Position numbers and translations under genes: made by a program. A stretch of DNA of 64,000 nt from Malania oleifera. Taxonomy: Eukaryota; Streptophyta; Magnoliopsida; Santalales; Ximeniaceae. Shown here in pieces: positions 47,433 to 58,500 of this stretch. The notes below the pieces were generated by a model. The model was not told the DNA's origin, searched no databases, and saw nothing but the letters and a program-made list of their open reading frames with translations. Where the stretch lies: the NCBI RefSeq assembly GCF_029873635.1, contig NC_080423.1, positions 104,141,773 to 104,205,772 on the forward strand, read 5' to 3'. The stretch's first letter is position 1. Each line of letters starts with the position of its first letter.

Positions 47433-49530
47433 ACTAAGGAACCTTTTTAACTTTTGACCCTAGGCACAAAATATAAGAAGCAAAAGTACAAAAAAAAAAT
47501 TCAAAAAAAATTTAATTTATCCTTGTCTTATTTTATACAAGTATAAGTCAATGGAGTGTCATAATCAGTCAACTCTTTGATTATGTGATACCATGTGAAT
47601 TAATATGTTGACATTATGCAGTTGTTTAAAGTCTTTTTGGAAAAATAACTAAAGTTTTAATTATTATACAAAGTCATGAAAGTTGCATATAATTTAATAG
47701 AATATTCTAAATGTTTACTGCAACCTGTAATACTAAGTCAACCCCCAATTGATATTTTAAAAATATTAAAAATAATTAGGTATTTAATTAAAGATGTAAG
47801 CCTCAATGTATGAATTAAAACACCTAATTACGCAATTTAAGCGCGTAATCACACCTCCCAGATAACGTTTTGCTAGTCTATAACAAATAACGTGAATGAA
47901 TTTCAGGGCAGCACCCACTAATACTAATTACAACAAACATGAAATGAATGCACATACAACACAACCATACCGTTTCACATACAGGAATATAATCAAATTT
48001 CACACAAGCTCGTCATATACAATGCACGCACTCTAAAGCAAGTTACTCATGCCAATTTCATCATTATATAGCCATTAAGAACAATATACTCACATAAAGT
48101 CAACTGGTAATTCAATTCAGAGTTAATGTAGTCATATAAATTTGAGTATAAACAGGCTAAATCTCGAGGTATGTGTAACGTGTATGACTCATTACACCCA
48201 GGATACCAGTGGACACCTATAGAATGATCGTTTTGACTCGGCTTAACTGGTATACCCTTAAAAACATTCAAGAAGGATGGGTTCACTCGTCATATGTAAG
48301 GAGGAGTGTCGCAATCAAACTTCTCACATATTGTAAGGAACAAACGTTAAATGTATGGAGTGGACTAGTCTAAAAAGGATCCATCCTACTTGTGAGGTGT
48401 CGGGTCCTTCACCATAACATCTTCTTACCTACTCCCCATGTCCAACCAAGACCACCCTAGATCAACTTATTCACAAATTAGGCATGAATATTTCTGAGGC
48501 ATTAAGTAGTTGAAAAGTCTTCATATGTGGAGAACATGTGTTGTGTCCCTCACTTTTTGTGGTATTTGTGTTGAGCAGGTATTAACCTTTCATTTCATGT
48601 GCATTTCTATTTTTCTTATTCTTTCTTCTACTCATTCTTCAGTTTCTGTCTTTTCATTGTCAATTAGGACAATCATTACACTTCTTTTGTTGTCTTCATA
48701 TCACCAATGTGAATTAAACTCGAACACTAGTCTATAAACTAAGCCTATTTCTATGGTTGACTCAGCCTTCACATATTGAGTAGGTTACAAAATCTAGGTT
48801 TCTATCTCCCCACTAGATGTCATCTCTAGGCTAGCAAGTCAAAAACAGAGACTTGTGTATAAAGAATCGTCCAAAAGAAAAGAGAACTGAGTTTCATGAG
48901 CTCTAATTTGATGTTAACGCTCAAAAGGACGATAAATAGCTCAAGGATACCTCATAAGGTGTCATAGTCGCCACAGATGTTCTTTCAATGCTCACAAGGA
49001 ACCCTAAATGCAATGAATCATATGAATGTGTCTATTCAGCCTTATGAGATACCATGTAAATACAAGAGTTTATATAGCCAAATTAACAAAAATGAACTAC
49101 TAATCAACCTTAATGGCGTTACAAAGTCATATAAGAGAAACTACCCATAAATGACATGAGTGTGTAATTCTTAGGTTATATGCAAGTATGTGAAGGCTAT
49201 AAGTCCGTATTAGTGACGAATTTATAAGTATTAGTGACGGTTTTAAATAAGTTTCTATATCTGCAGTTATTACAAACTATTAGTGACGAATTTTAACCGT
49301 CACTAAAATCCTAATACCGTCACTATAAATTCTACATCGGCTCTGCTCAAATTCGTCACTAATAATAGGGTATTAGTGAAAGATTCAAATTTGTCGCTAA
49401 TAGTAGGGTATTAGTGACGAATTACAAATTCATCACTAATAGTACAATATTAGTGAAAAATTCAAATTCGTCGCTAATAGTAGGATATTAATGACGAATT
49501 TGTAATTTATCACTAATAGTGCAGTATTAG
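47433..49530. repeat. Tandem 2.1-kb array, unit 2
   Basis: It spans from GACTAAGGAACCTTTTTAAC to the next occurrence, 2098 bp. It ends with a CACTA-type subterminal block (49215-49525). Open frames at 48286-48047 (minus) and 48510-48737 (plus) recur in unit 3, and the plus one also recurs in unit 1. They show no recognisable domain. Confidence 0.85.
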
Positions 49531-51553
49531 ACTAAGGAACCTTTTTAACTTTTGACCCTAGGCACAAAATATAAGAAGCAAAAGTACAAAAAAAAAATTC
49601 AAAAAAAATTTAATGTATCCCTGTCTTATTTTATACAAGTATAAGTCAATGGATTGTCATAATCAGTCAACTCTTTGATTATGTGATACCATGTGAATTA
49701 ATATGTTGACATTATGCAGTTGTTTAAAGTCTTTTTGGAAAAATAACTAAAGTTTTAATTATTATACAAAGTCATGAAAGTTGCATATAATTTAATAGAA
49801 TATTCTAAATGTTTACTGCAACCTGTAATACTAAGTCAACCCCCAATTGATATTTTAAAAATATTAAAAATAATTAGGTATTTAATTGAAGATGTAAGCC
49901 TCAATGTATGAATTAAAACACCTAATTACGCAATTTAAGCGCGTAATCACACCTCCCAGATAACGTTTTGCTAGTCTATAGCAAATAACGTGAATGAATT
50001 TCAGGGCAGCATCCACTAATACTAATTACAACAAACATGAAATGAATGCACATACAACACAACCATACCGTATCACATACATGAATATAATCAAATTTCA
50101 CACAAGCTTGTCATATACAATGCACGCACTCTGAAGCAAGTTACTCATGTCAGTTTCATCATTATATAGCTATTAAGAACAATATACTCACATAAAGTCA
50201 ACTGGTAATTCAATTCAGAGTTAATGTAGTCATATAAATTTGAGTATAAACAGGCGAAATTTTGAGGTATATGTAATGTGTTTGACTCGTTACACCCAAG
50301 ATACCAGTGGACACCTATAGAACAGTCATTTTGACTCGGCTTAACTGGTATACCCTCAAAAACATTCAAGAAGGATGGGTTCACTCGTCATATGTAAGGA
50401 GGAGTGTCGCAATCAAACTTCTCACATATTGCAAGGAACAAACGTTAAATGTATGGAGTGGACTAGTCTGAAAAGGATCCAGCCTACTTGTGAGGTGTCG
50501 GGTCCTTCACCCTAGCATCTTCTCACCTACTCGCCATGTCCAACCAAGACCACCCTAGATCAACTTATTCACAAACCAGGCATGAATATTTCTGAGGCAT
50601 TAAGTAGTTGAAGAGTCTTCATATGTGGAGAACATGTGTCGTGTCTCAGACTTTTTGTGGTATTTGTGTTGAGCAGGTATTAACCTTTCATTTCATGTGC
50701 ATTTCTATTTTTCTTATTCTTTCTTCTACTCATTCTTCAGTTTTTGTCTTTTCATTGTCAATCAGGACAATCATTACACTTCTTTTGTTGTCTTCATATC
50801 ACCAATGTGAATTAAGCTCGAACAGTAGTCCATGAACTAAGTCTATTTCTAGGGTTGACTCAGCCTTCACATATTGAGTAGGCTACAAGATCTAGGTTTC
50901 TATCTCCCCACTAGATGTCATCTCTAGGCCAGCAAGTCAAAAACAGAGAGTTGTGTATAAAGAATCATTCAGAAGAAAAGAGAATTGAGTTTCATAAGCT
51001 CCGATTTGATGTTAACGCTTAAAAGGACGATAAATAGCTCAAGGATACCTCATAAGGTGTCATAGTCACCACATATGTTCTCTCAATGCTTACAAGGAAC
51101 CCTAAATGCAATGAATCATGTAAATGTGTCTATTCAGCCTTATGAGATACCATGTAAATACAAGAGTTTATATAGCCAAATTAACAAAAATGAACTACTA
51201 ATCAACCTTAATGGATTTACAAAGTCATATAAAGAGAAACTACCCATAAATGACTTAAGTGTATAATTCTTAGGTTATATGCAAGTATGTGAAGGCTATA
51301 AGTCCATATTAGTGACAAATTTATAAGTATTAGTGACAGTTTTAAATTAGTTGCTATATATGCAATTACTACAAACTATTAGTGACGAATTTTAACCGTC
51401 ACTAAAATCCTACTATTGTTACTATAAATTTTACATCAATTTTGCTCAAATTCGTCATTAATAGTAGGGTATTAGTGAAGGATTCAAATTCATCGCTAAT
51501 AGTAGGGTATTAGTCATGAATTTTGTAATTCATCACTAATAGTGCAGTATTAG
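49531..51553. repeat. Tandem 2.1-kb array, unit 3
   Basis: It is 2023 bp and nearly identical to unit 2, but its CACTA-type block (51300-51553) is shorter by about one repeat pair. Counterparts of the unit 2 open frames are at 50384-50145 (minus) and 50608-50835 (plus). Confidence 0.85.
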
Positions 51554-52300
51554 ACTAAGGAACCTTTTAACTTTTGACCCTTGGCACAGAATATAAGAAG
51601 CAAAAGTACCAAAAAAAATTCAAACAAAAATTTAATGTATCCTTGTCTTATTTCATACAAGTATAAGTCAATAGATTGTCATAATCAGTCAATTCTTTTA
51701 TTATGTGATATCATGTGAATTAATATGTTCACATTATGCAGGTATTTGGGCAATTGTTTAAAGTCTTCTAGAAAAAAAGAACTAAAATTGTAATTATTGC
51801 ACAAAGTCATGAAAGTTGCATATAATTTTGTAAAAATATTTTAAATGTTTAATGCAACCAGTCAATTTCTATTATTGGTCAAGAAGGTAGAACAATGTAA
51901 ACGAGATATTGAATTTCATTATAAAACACATGAGTAAACAATCAAAGTCTTCTTACCCATATCAATCCCCACTTGAATCTTTTCTAGAAGTACAACATTT
52001 ATCTTTTCTAGAAGTACATAAATGTTGTACGAATTGACTATGTGTATGGAAGCATAGAATCAAATTTTGAATTTTGATTTGTATAAAACATAATATAAAT
52101 ATTATATTGAATTTGTATCAAATTTAAGCAAATCCAAATCAAAATATGAAATTTATACTCCCAATCACTACCTATTCTAGGTCTGTAGGAGATTTTAAAT
52201 TTAAATTTATGTAAATCTAGATATATTCTAATGCGAAATTCTGTTATATTTTATTCAAAATTTGAGAAATTCACTCAAAATTCATGATCCCGAACATTTT
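51554..52300. repeat. Partial unit at the array's right edge
   Basis: It starts like units 2 and 3 (ACTAAGGAACC) but then continues like 39768-40490 (TTGACTATGTG-TGGGAGCATAGAA, GAATTTGTATCAAATTTAA). It therefore joins the tandem array to the older dispersed copy. Confidence 0.7.
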
Positions 52301-52700
52301 TAAACTCGAACGACCAGCACCATAGCAAATATGTCTTAGGCCCTCTTCATATTAGGACATGTTATTGTTTGGCTTGAAACTTGAAGTCTCTTTATACATG
52401 ACCAAAGTTCACTCTACCTTTTGCTCTCTCCTCTAGAAAACATACAATAAAATTTTGTTTTTAAAAAAAAAATGACTGGTGACATTCATGTTACTAATAA
52501 GTTACTAAAATCTTCATAAAATTTCTTGAAAAACGAAAAATAACTCAATAGAAAGCACTCTGACCCATCTGCCCTCACTTATACTGGGAATAAAAAAATT
52601 CTTCTCAGAAGATTAGCAGCTTAAATTATGGGATGAGTGGGTGAAAGGGTGGAGTCATCAGTCGAGAGAACAAATCAAGTACTACAAACGAACTACGAAA
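52301..52700 (+). promoter_or_regulatory. Presumed promoter region of the RGLG-like gene
   Basis: This is the unique sequence between the repeat array and the first exon. No clear TATA box stands out. The assignment rests on position only. Confidence 0.35.
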
Positions 52701-52934
52701 GCACGGCACACAATCTTTTAAAAGAAGGAACCTTCTTGGAACCAGCCTTCACCGGGTGATTGCAAACTCTACATTAAACTACAAACCAACTACAGTCCGG
52801 GATACCCATTGGAATTTCTCCTTTGCCCATTGTTCCAACCCTCCATCTTCTCGGCCTACCAAGAGTTACTCCCGTCTCTAGTCTTCCTCTCTGTCTGCAG
52901 AAGCATGTTGCAGAGCCTGGATCGCACTTGAAAG
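52701..52934 (+). other. Presumed non-coding first exon of the RGLG-like gene
   Basis: The stretch is C/T-rich, typical of plant 5' UTRs, and ends GAAAG followed by GTTAGTATTTG, a good splice donor at 52935, with T-rich intron sequence after it. Its 5' limit is a guess. The likely acceptor is the AG at 55514-55515, giving a first intron of ~2.6 kb. Long leader introns are common in plant genes of this kind. Confidence 0.5.
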
Positions 52935-53977
52935 GTTAGTATTTGTTTAAAAAAATTTCTCTAGGTTGTGTAAGGGTCTTTCTCTGCTAAGTTTGTTGAG
53001 TAGGGTTAATTTGGGTTCTGGGTTTTGGCCCCGGATTTGATGAGGGTTTGATACTTGGAGCACATGCAACTTGAATTTTTCATTTTAGCTTTGGAGATTT
53101 TTTCTGCTGCTTCTATCATTGGGATGAATTATTTGGTTAGAGTGTAGAACTATATTTGCTCCTTGAGGATGCAATTAGCATTGCTACAAGAAATGCTAGT
53201 TTCCGTGAAAGATTTTGAAGGGTACTTGAGAGAAATTTTCAAAAATCTTGAATTAGTATTGCATTTCTCAACTTTATCATTGTTAGTGGAATATGCAATT
53301 TAATAACATATTAACATCTGAGTATGCCCAATTGTTATAAATAAATTCTGAAGTATTTCCAAAGCTCATGAATTATTCGAAATAGCTATGGAATGACAAT
53401 GCAACTGCCCTAAATGGGTGTACTTTGTAGTTGCAGCTCAGCAGCTGTAAAATTTATACGTAATTATCCTCATTTATTTATGATATTTTCCCTAGGAATG
53501 CCAAATGAATTTTTAAGGATGCTAAATAATTTATGAATCTGTCATTTGTCTATAAATAAGAGTTTTTGACTAGTGGTCACAGAAGTAAATACATTTCTCA
53601 ACCTAGCACCCAAAAAAAAAAAAAGTAATTTTTTTAGAAATTTCAACTCAATTATATTTCATTAAAATTAGGGGAAACTTCATTTGTTTCCTTAAGTATT
53701 TGAGAATGACTAAATATGCCTTTATCAAAAGTATATGGGGCCAGTTACATGGATATTTTTTCTTCATTCTTTTCAATTTAAAGATAACCCTTCTTTTTCT
53801 TCATATTGTCTTCACCTGACTCAAGTGGCTCATTCTTAACTCTTGTATTTAATGAATTAATGGTATGCACTTGACTTATCCAGACCATCTTCAACTTTTT
53901 TCCCTGTCTTCTCTTTAGTTAGTGCTACACCTAATCTCTGGTGCAGTGGTGCATATGCAGTCATTTACATCATTCTC

Positions 53978-54280
53978 TTTTTTTGTGTTATAAAAAAAGA
54001 AAGTATATTAAGACAAGAAAGAAAAAGTATAAATACTACAAGGTGTATAAGTCATCCTCCTGACAAACTAGAAATAAAAGAAATAAATAAGAGAAAGCAA
54101 AAGATGCAGCAAAAACTCACGCCAACATAGCCAAGCAATTTTGTTGAAATCTAAGAAACCAAACCCACTAATACAACAAGAAGAAAAGGCCTACAAAGGA
54201 ACAAGGAAGACAATCCTGTCCCAAAGCAAATAAAGAGGCATAGATCAACCGCTGGAAGCACAAGCATTCCTCTTCAACCA
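53978..54280 (-). mobile_element. Possible LINE-derived tail in intron 1
   Basis: An A-rich stretch (GTATATTAAGACAAGAAAGAAAAAGTAT and following) has the composition of a plant LINE 3' UTR in minus orientation. There are no coding domains, and I am not certain. Confidence 0.3.
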
Positions 54281-54659
54281 GATACCATGCCACTCATCCA
54301 TCTTAACATAATTATTTTAAATATGCTTATTATTTGTACATGCTTTTTCTTAATTGCCCTACCTCTTGCTCGTATAACATGGTCAATCTTTCTCCATTTT
54401 CCTAAATTTCAAGTTGACATTGCTCTAGCCTCATCAATTGGAGCTGTAGCATCACAAATAACGCACCCCACAGGACTTCTTGTTGAATATGCCAAGTAAG
54501 GTAATCCATAACTGATACAAAAGACAAGGACTTAATGCTATGCTTGGTGTAAATCTATTGTGATAGGAAACGTAGACCCTCCTGCTGTTTTCATATTAGT
54601 TACTATCTGTTGTATGCTCATACATGTCTTCCATTATGTCTTTTTTTTATCAGTAAAAA

Positions 54660-55260
54660 TATAGTCATTTAAAGGGCACCAGGGGGGGGTTGCCACCTGA
54701 GTACCAAAACAGTGCCAAAAAATCACGTGTAGTACAGCCATACAGGGTGTCAAGAAAGTCGAGAACAGTATGGGAGTCGATCATGTACAATCTGCTATGC
54801 CAATTAGTAGTAGTGCTAGTAGCTGATCCTTTTAATGCTCGTATGTTTCTTTCCTTAATACAATCCAAAAGGTGGCAAGGGGAATAAGAGTCAAAACTGT
54901 CTTTCTTTGCTTTGACTGAATGCCTTTCCAAGCCCAGACTTATTTCTCCACTGACCACTGCTGCCTCAACAGTGGGAAAGCCAAATCCAGAGGTGTCTGG
55001 TCCAGGAACTGTAGAGAAGAATATGTTTAATTGTGTCTGTGTCTTCCTTGGACAAATTACATGCATAAACCGGGGCCAGTCTTCTTTTCTGCGGGTTTTT
55101 TATTGTGAGGATTTCTCTAAGAGTTGCCTTCTGGGCAAAAAAAATAATCTCTGTGGGGCCAGGGGTCTTCCTAATAAGCTTTCAAGGGAACTCTCTGCTC
55201 ATTATTGCTTGTTACGTCTTTCATTATATCTCTAGACTTTGCTAAGCTTATTTCTTCCTA
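54660..55260 (-). mobile_element. Possible decayed LINE zf-RVT region in intron 1
   Basis: The minus-strand translation, with breaks, resembles the cysteine-poor remnant of a LINE zf-RVT segment (AQKATLREILTIKNPQKRRL then DTDTIKHIL), followed by a 133-residue open frame (55066-54665) ending in YSGGNPPLVPFK. I do not recognise that frame as a cellular protein. It lies inside the presumed first intron of the RGLG-like gene, on the opposite strand. Confidence 0.4.
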
Positions 55261-55597
55261 AAACTCCCCACATTACCTCTCCAGGGACCTTATTCTAGGC
55301 TATAAAGGATCGAAATATGTATCTTTTGGTCTATTTTGTCTAATATAGTCAGAATTGATTCTATTATGTATTTTTCTTTGAAGAAATAATCTGGCAGCTT
55401 CTAGTCACTCCATGCTAATTTGAAGGTACTGTGCATATGTGGTACTAAATGCAAGTTTTTTCAGTTTTTTTTCAGTGCTATGTTATGTTTTTTTTGAATG
55501 CTTCTATTACATTAGGCCCACTAGTCGGCCCTTTTTTTGTGAAGGAGCGAAGCCATATTGATTAGATGCTGCAGAATTTCTGTAAGCGATAGAGTTG

Positions 55598-58500
55598 ATG
55601 GGTGGCAGAATCTCAAAAGGTTCAAGTCGGAGACACTCCTCATCTTTTGGGTCTAGTTCACATTCATGGGGTCATCATGGCTATCCGCAGCCACCTTATG
55701 CTCAACCAAGCCAACATTATGTGCCACGACAGCATGTTGCGCCTCCATCTCAAAGCTATGGTGGTTGGGCCCCCGAGTCGAAAAGAAAGCTGGATAGAAA
55801 GTATTCAAAAATAGATGATGACTACAGTACCTTGGAGCAGGTGAGAAAACGCCATTCTTTTTTGGATAAATGTAAAGGAATCATAGTTACCAGTATTGTA
55901 GAGCACCAAAACTTTAGCCAATCTATATTGCAGTGTGTAGAGGATATTTTGAGGGGAAATATGTTGAAGGATTTTATTTTCCTTCCATAGAGAGAACAGA
56001 GTTTTTCCCTATGTTGAAGTTTTTGTGATGTTTAATTATTCACTTGGTTTTTTGTGATAGCTAGCGTGGATGCTTTGTGCTTGTGTTGCTGTGGTGAGTT
56101 TTGAGTTTGATTTTGATGCCATGGGTTCATTAAATTAGAAGTATGTTGGATCTGAAATTTTGGCTGCAAATTTTGAGGCATGTTAGTTGCTAAAGCTTTG
56201 TGCTATGTTTTGGTTGACATGTAATTGTTCCTGATCGTGTATGAGCACTTGCGTGCTTCTTCTTAGCTGCATGAGTAGACATCCTGTTTTTATCCATGTA
56301 ACAAAAAGAAGCACTGGTTTCAGCGTGATGATTGAAATGAACAATGCATCCGACAAGGCCTGTCTAGCATGACACATGGCGATATACATAAATTTTTCAT
56401 TAATGATGTTAGATTACCACTTTACCTAAAGGCTTAAACTATTAGGTTGAGGGCCAACAATGTATGTCAAGATTTTAACACTTCGCACGTGCAGCCAACG
56501 AAGCAATAGATACACCCATTACAGGGAACACAATTAATTTTTTAAACACTGCAAACAATAAGTGCGAGTAACAAGACTAGAACCCAGGACTTCTTGGTAA
56601 CCAGTTCTAATACAATGTTAGTTGAGCTCTAATACCATGTTAGATTACTTCTTTACCTAAAAGCTTAAGCTATTACATTGTGGGCCAACAATGTATATCA
56701 AACTTTTAAGAAATGACAATAGCTTATTATTGATAAATTTGTATCTTTTGCATACATGTCGCTATGGATGAAGAGGTGTTGCAAACACAATTGTTAACTA
56801 AACAAATTCAATGAATCTAGTTTGGCTGAAGTAACTTATCTAATGTTTAGAAAATAGAAATACCCATAAAATGTTATTTTTCTATCATGTGGAAAAACTC
56901 TTTCAAGCGCATGTTATGCCTTATAGCTGGCAGCTGACTTTTGAACAATATGACTTTTGGGCACTATGAAAGTCCGTCAGCATTTCTGGCTTGTAAGAAT
57001 AATGCATGTTGAAATTTATTTTGTAGGTTAAAAAAATCTATGCAGATTTTAAGTTTTGTTTTGCCCTAATCTTGAATTCCACTTGTAAGTTTGTCCGACA
57101 TTAAAAAAATAGAATAGATGTTGGGTGCTTATATATATGGTTAGGCCCAAGACCCAATAATCTTAAGCTTTGGAGTCAAGTTAATGCTTATCTATATGTA
57201 TCAAGCCTATACAAGAACTCCCCTAGTGCTAACTAGTGGCATCAAAGCCGATGGTTCGTCACTCTAGGCAAGCGATGTGGTAAAGTCGAGGTGCAAACTT
57301 AATTCTCTTGACATACTAACAATTGGAGGAGCAAGTATGTAATCTAGGCCAATAAGGATCATCTAAGCCTAGTACATGCATCCGAATAGGGCCAAGAAGT
57401 GAGACGTAAGATTGGTTTGGAGGCACATGGAATGCAATTCGAGACACCTAAGGTATAGGGTAAAGTCTAGTTGACCAACTATTGGAGAATTGAGCATACC
57501 CTCACAAAGGAGACAGTTTCCGCTGAAGGAGGAGAGTTCGAATTGGGTTCAAGTGTTTATGCATATGTTCCTATGGATGTAGACATGTGGAAGAGGAGAG
57601 GTGATAAGTGAACTCCTATGGTTTCGTTCCCTTTCCCATGGTTGAGTAACAACTCCTAGTTGGTTGCATGACAAGTAGTGGTTTTCACTCAAGGGAGTTG
57701 GGAACTCACAAGTGAGGGAGAGATTGTTGAGAGTTCCCCTTGTGAGTTTTTCCTACATTGAAAAAATAGAATAGAAGATGAGTGCTTATATACATGGTTG
57801 GGTCCAAGACCCGGTAAGCTTAAGATTTTGTGTCAAGTTGGTGTTCACCCATATATATCAAGCTCATACAAGAACTCCCCCATTGCTAACAGTTCGCATT
57901 GTTTTTTCAACCAGTGAACTCTTTGAGCACCATACAGTTTGGTATATTTTTTAAGAGGTTTTTTTAGAAAGTTGAAATAATCCTCATTAACTGATGATGC
58001 TCTAAAAATAATACTAATTTAATTTTTTGTACTTGTAGAATGATGACAACCTAATACTTCCTTATCATGCAGGTTACTGATGCTCTTGCACGTGCTGGGC
58101 TGGAGTCTTCTAACCTTATTGTTGGTATTGATTTCACAAAAAGCAATGAGTGGACAGGTTTGGCTTTGTCTACTTGTCAATAAATTCTTCTGTAAGCTAC
58201 AGTAGCTCTTGCTTGACTTGCTTATATATTAGGTGCAAGGTCATTCCACCGGAGAAGCTTGCATGACATTGGAGATGATCAAAATCCCTACGAGCAAGCA
58301 ATATCAATTATTGGAAAAACATTGTCGACCTTTGATGAGGATAACCTGATTCCCTGTTTTGGATTTGGGGATGGTATTTGTTTATGAGGAGGCTGGAGTT
58401 ATTTTTAGAATTTTATTCTCTGTAATGGAGATTATATTCACTTCTATATATTGCAGCATCCACACATGATCAAGAAGTGTTCAGTTTCTACCCAGATGAG

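Noticed and set aside
55602..55814. 70-codon open frame overlapping exon 2 of the RGLG-like gene
   Set aside because: It is a different frame from the true exon, whose product continues across well-defined splice sites into the copine and RING domains.
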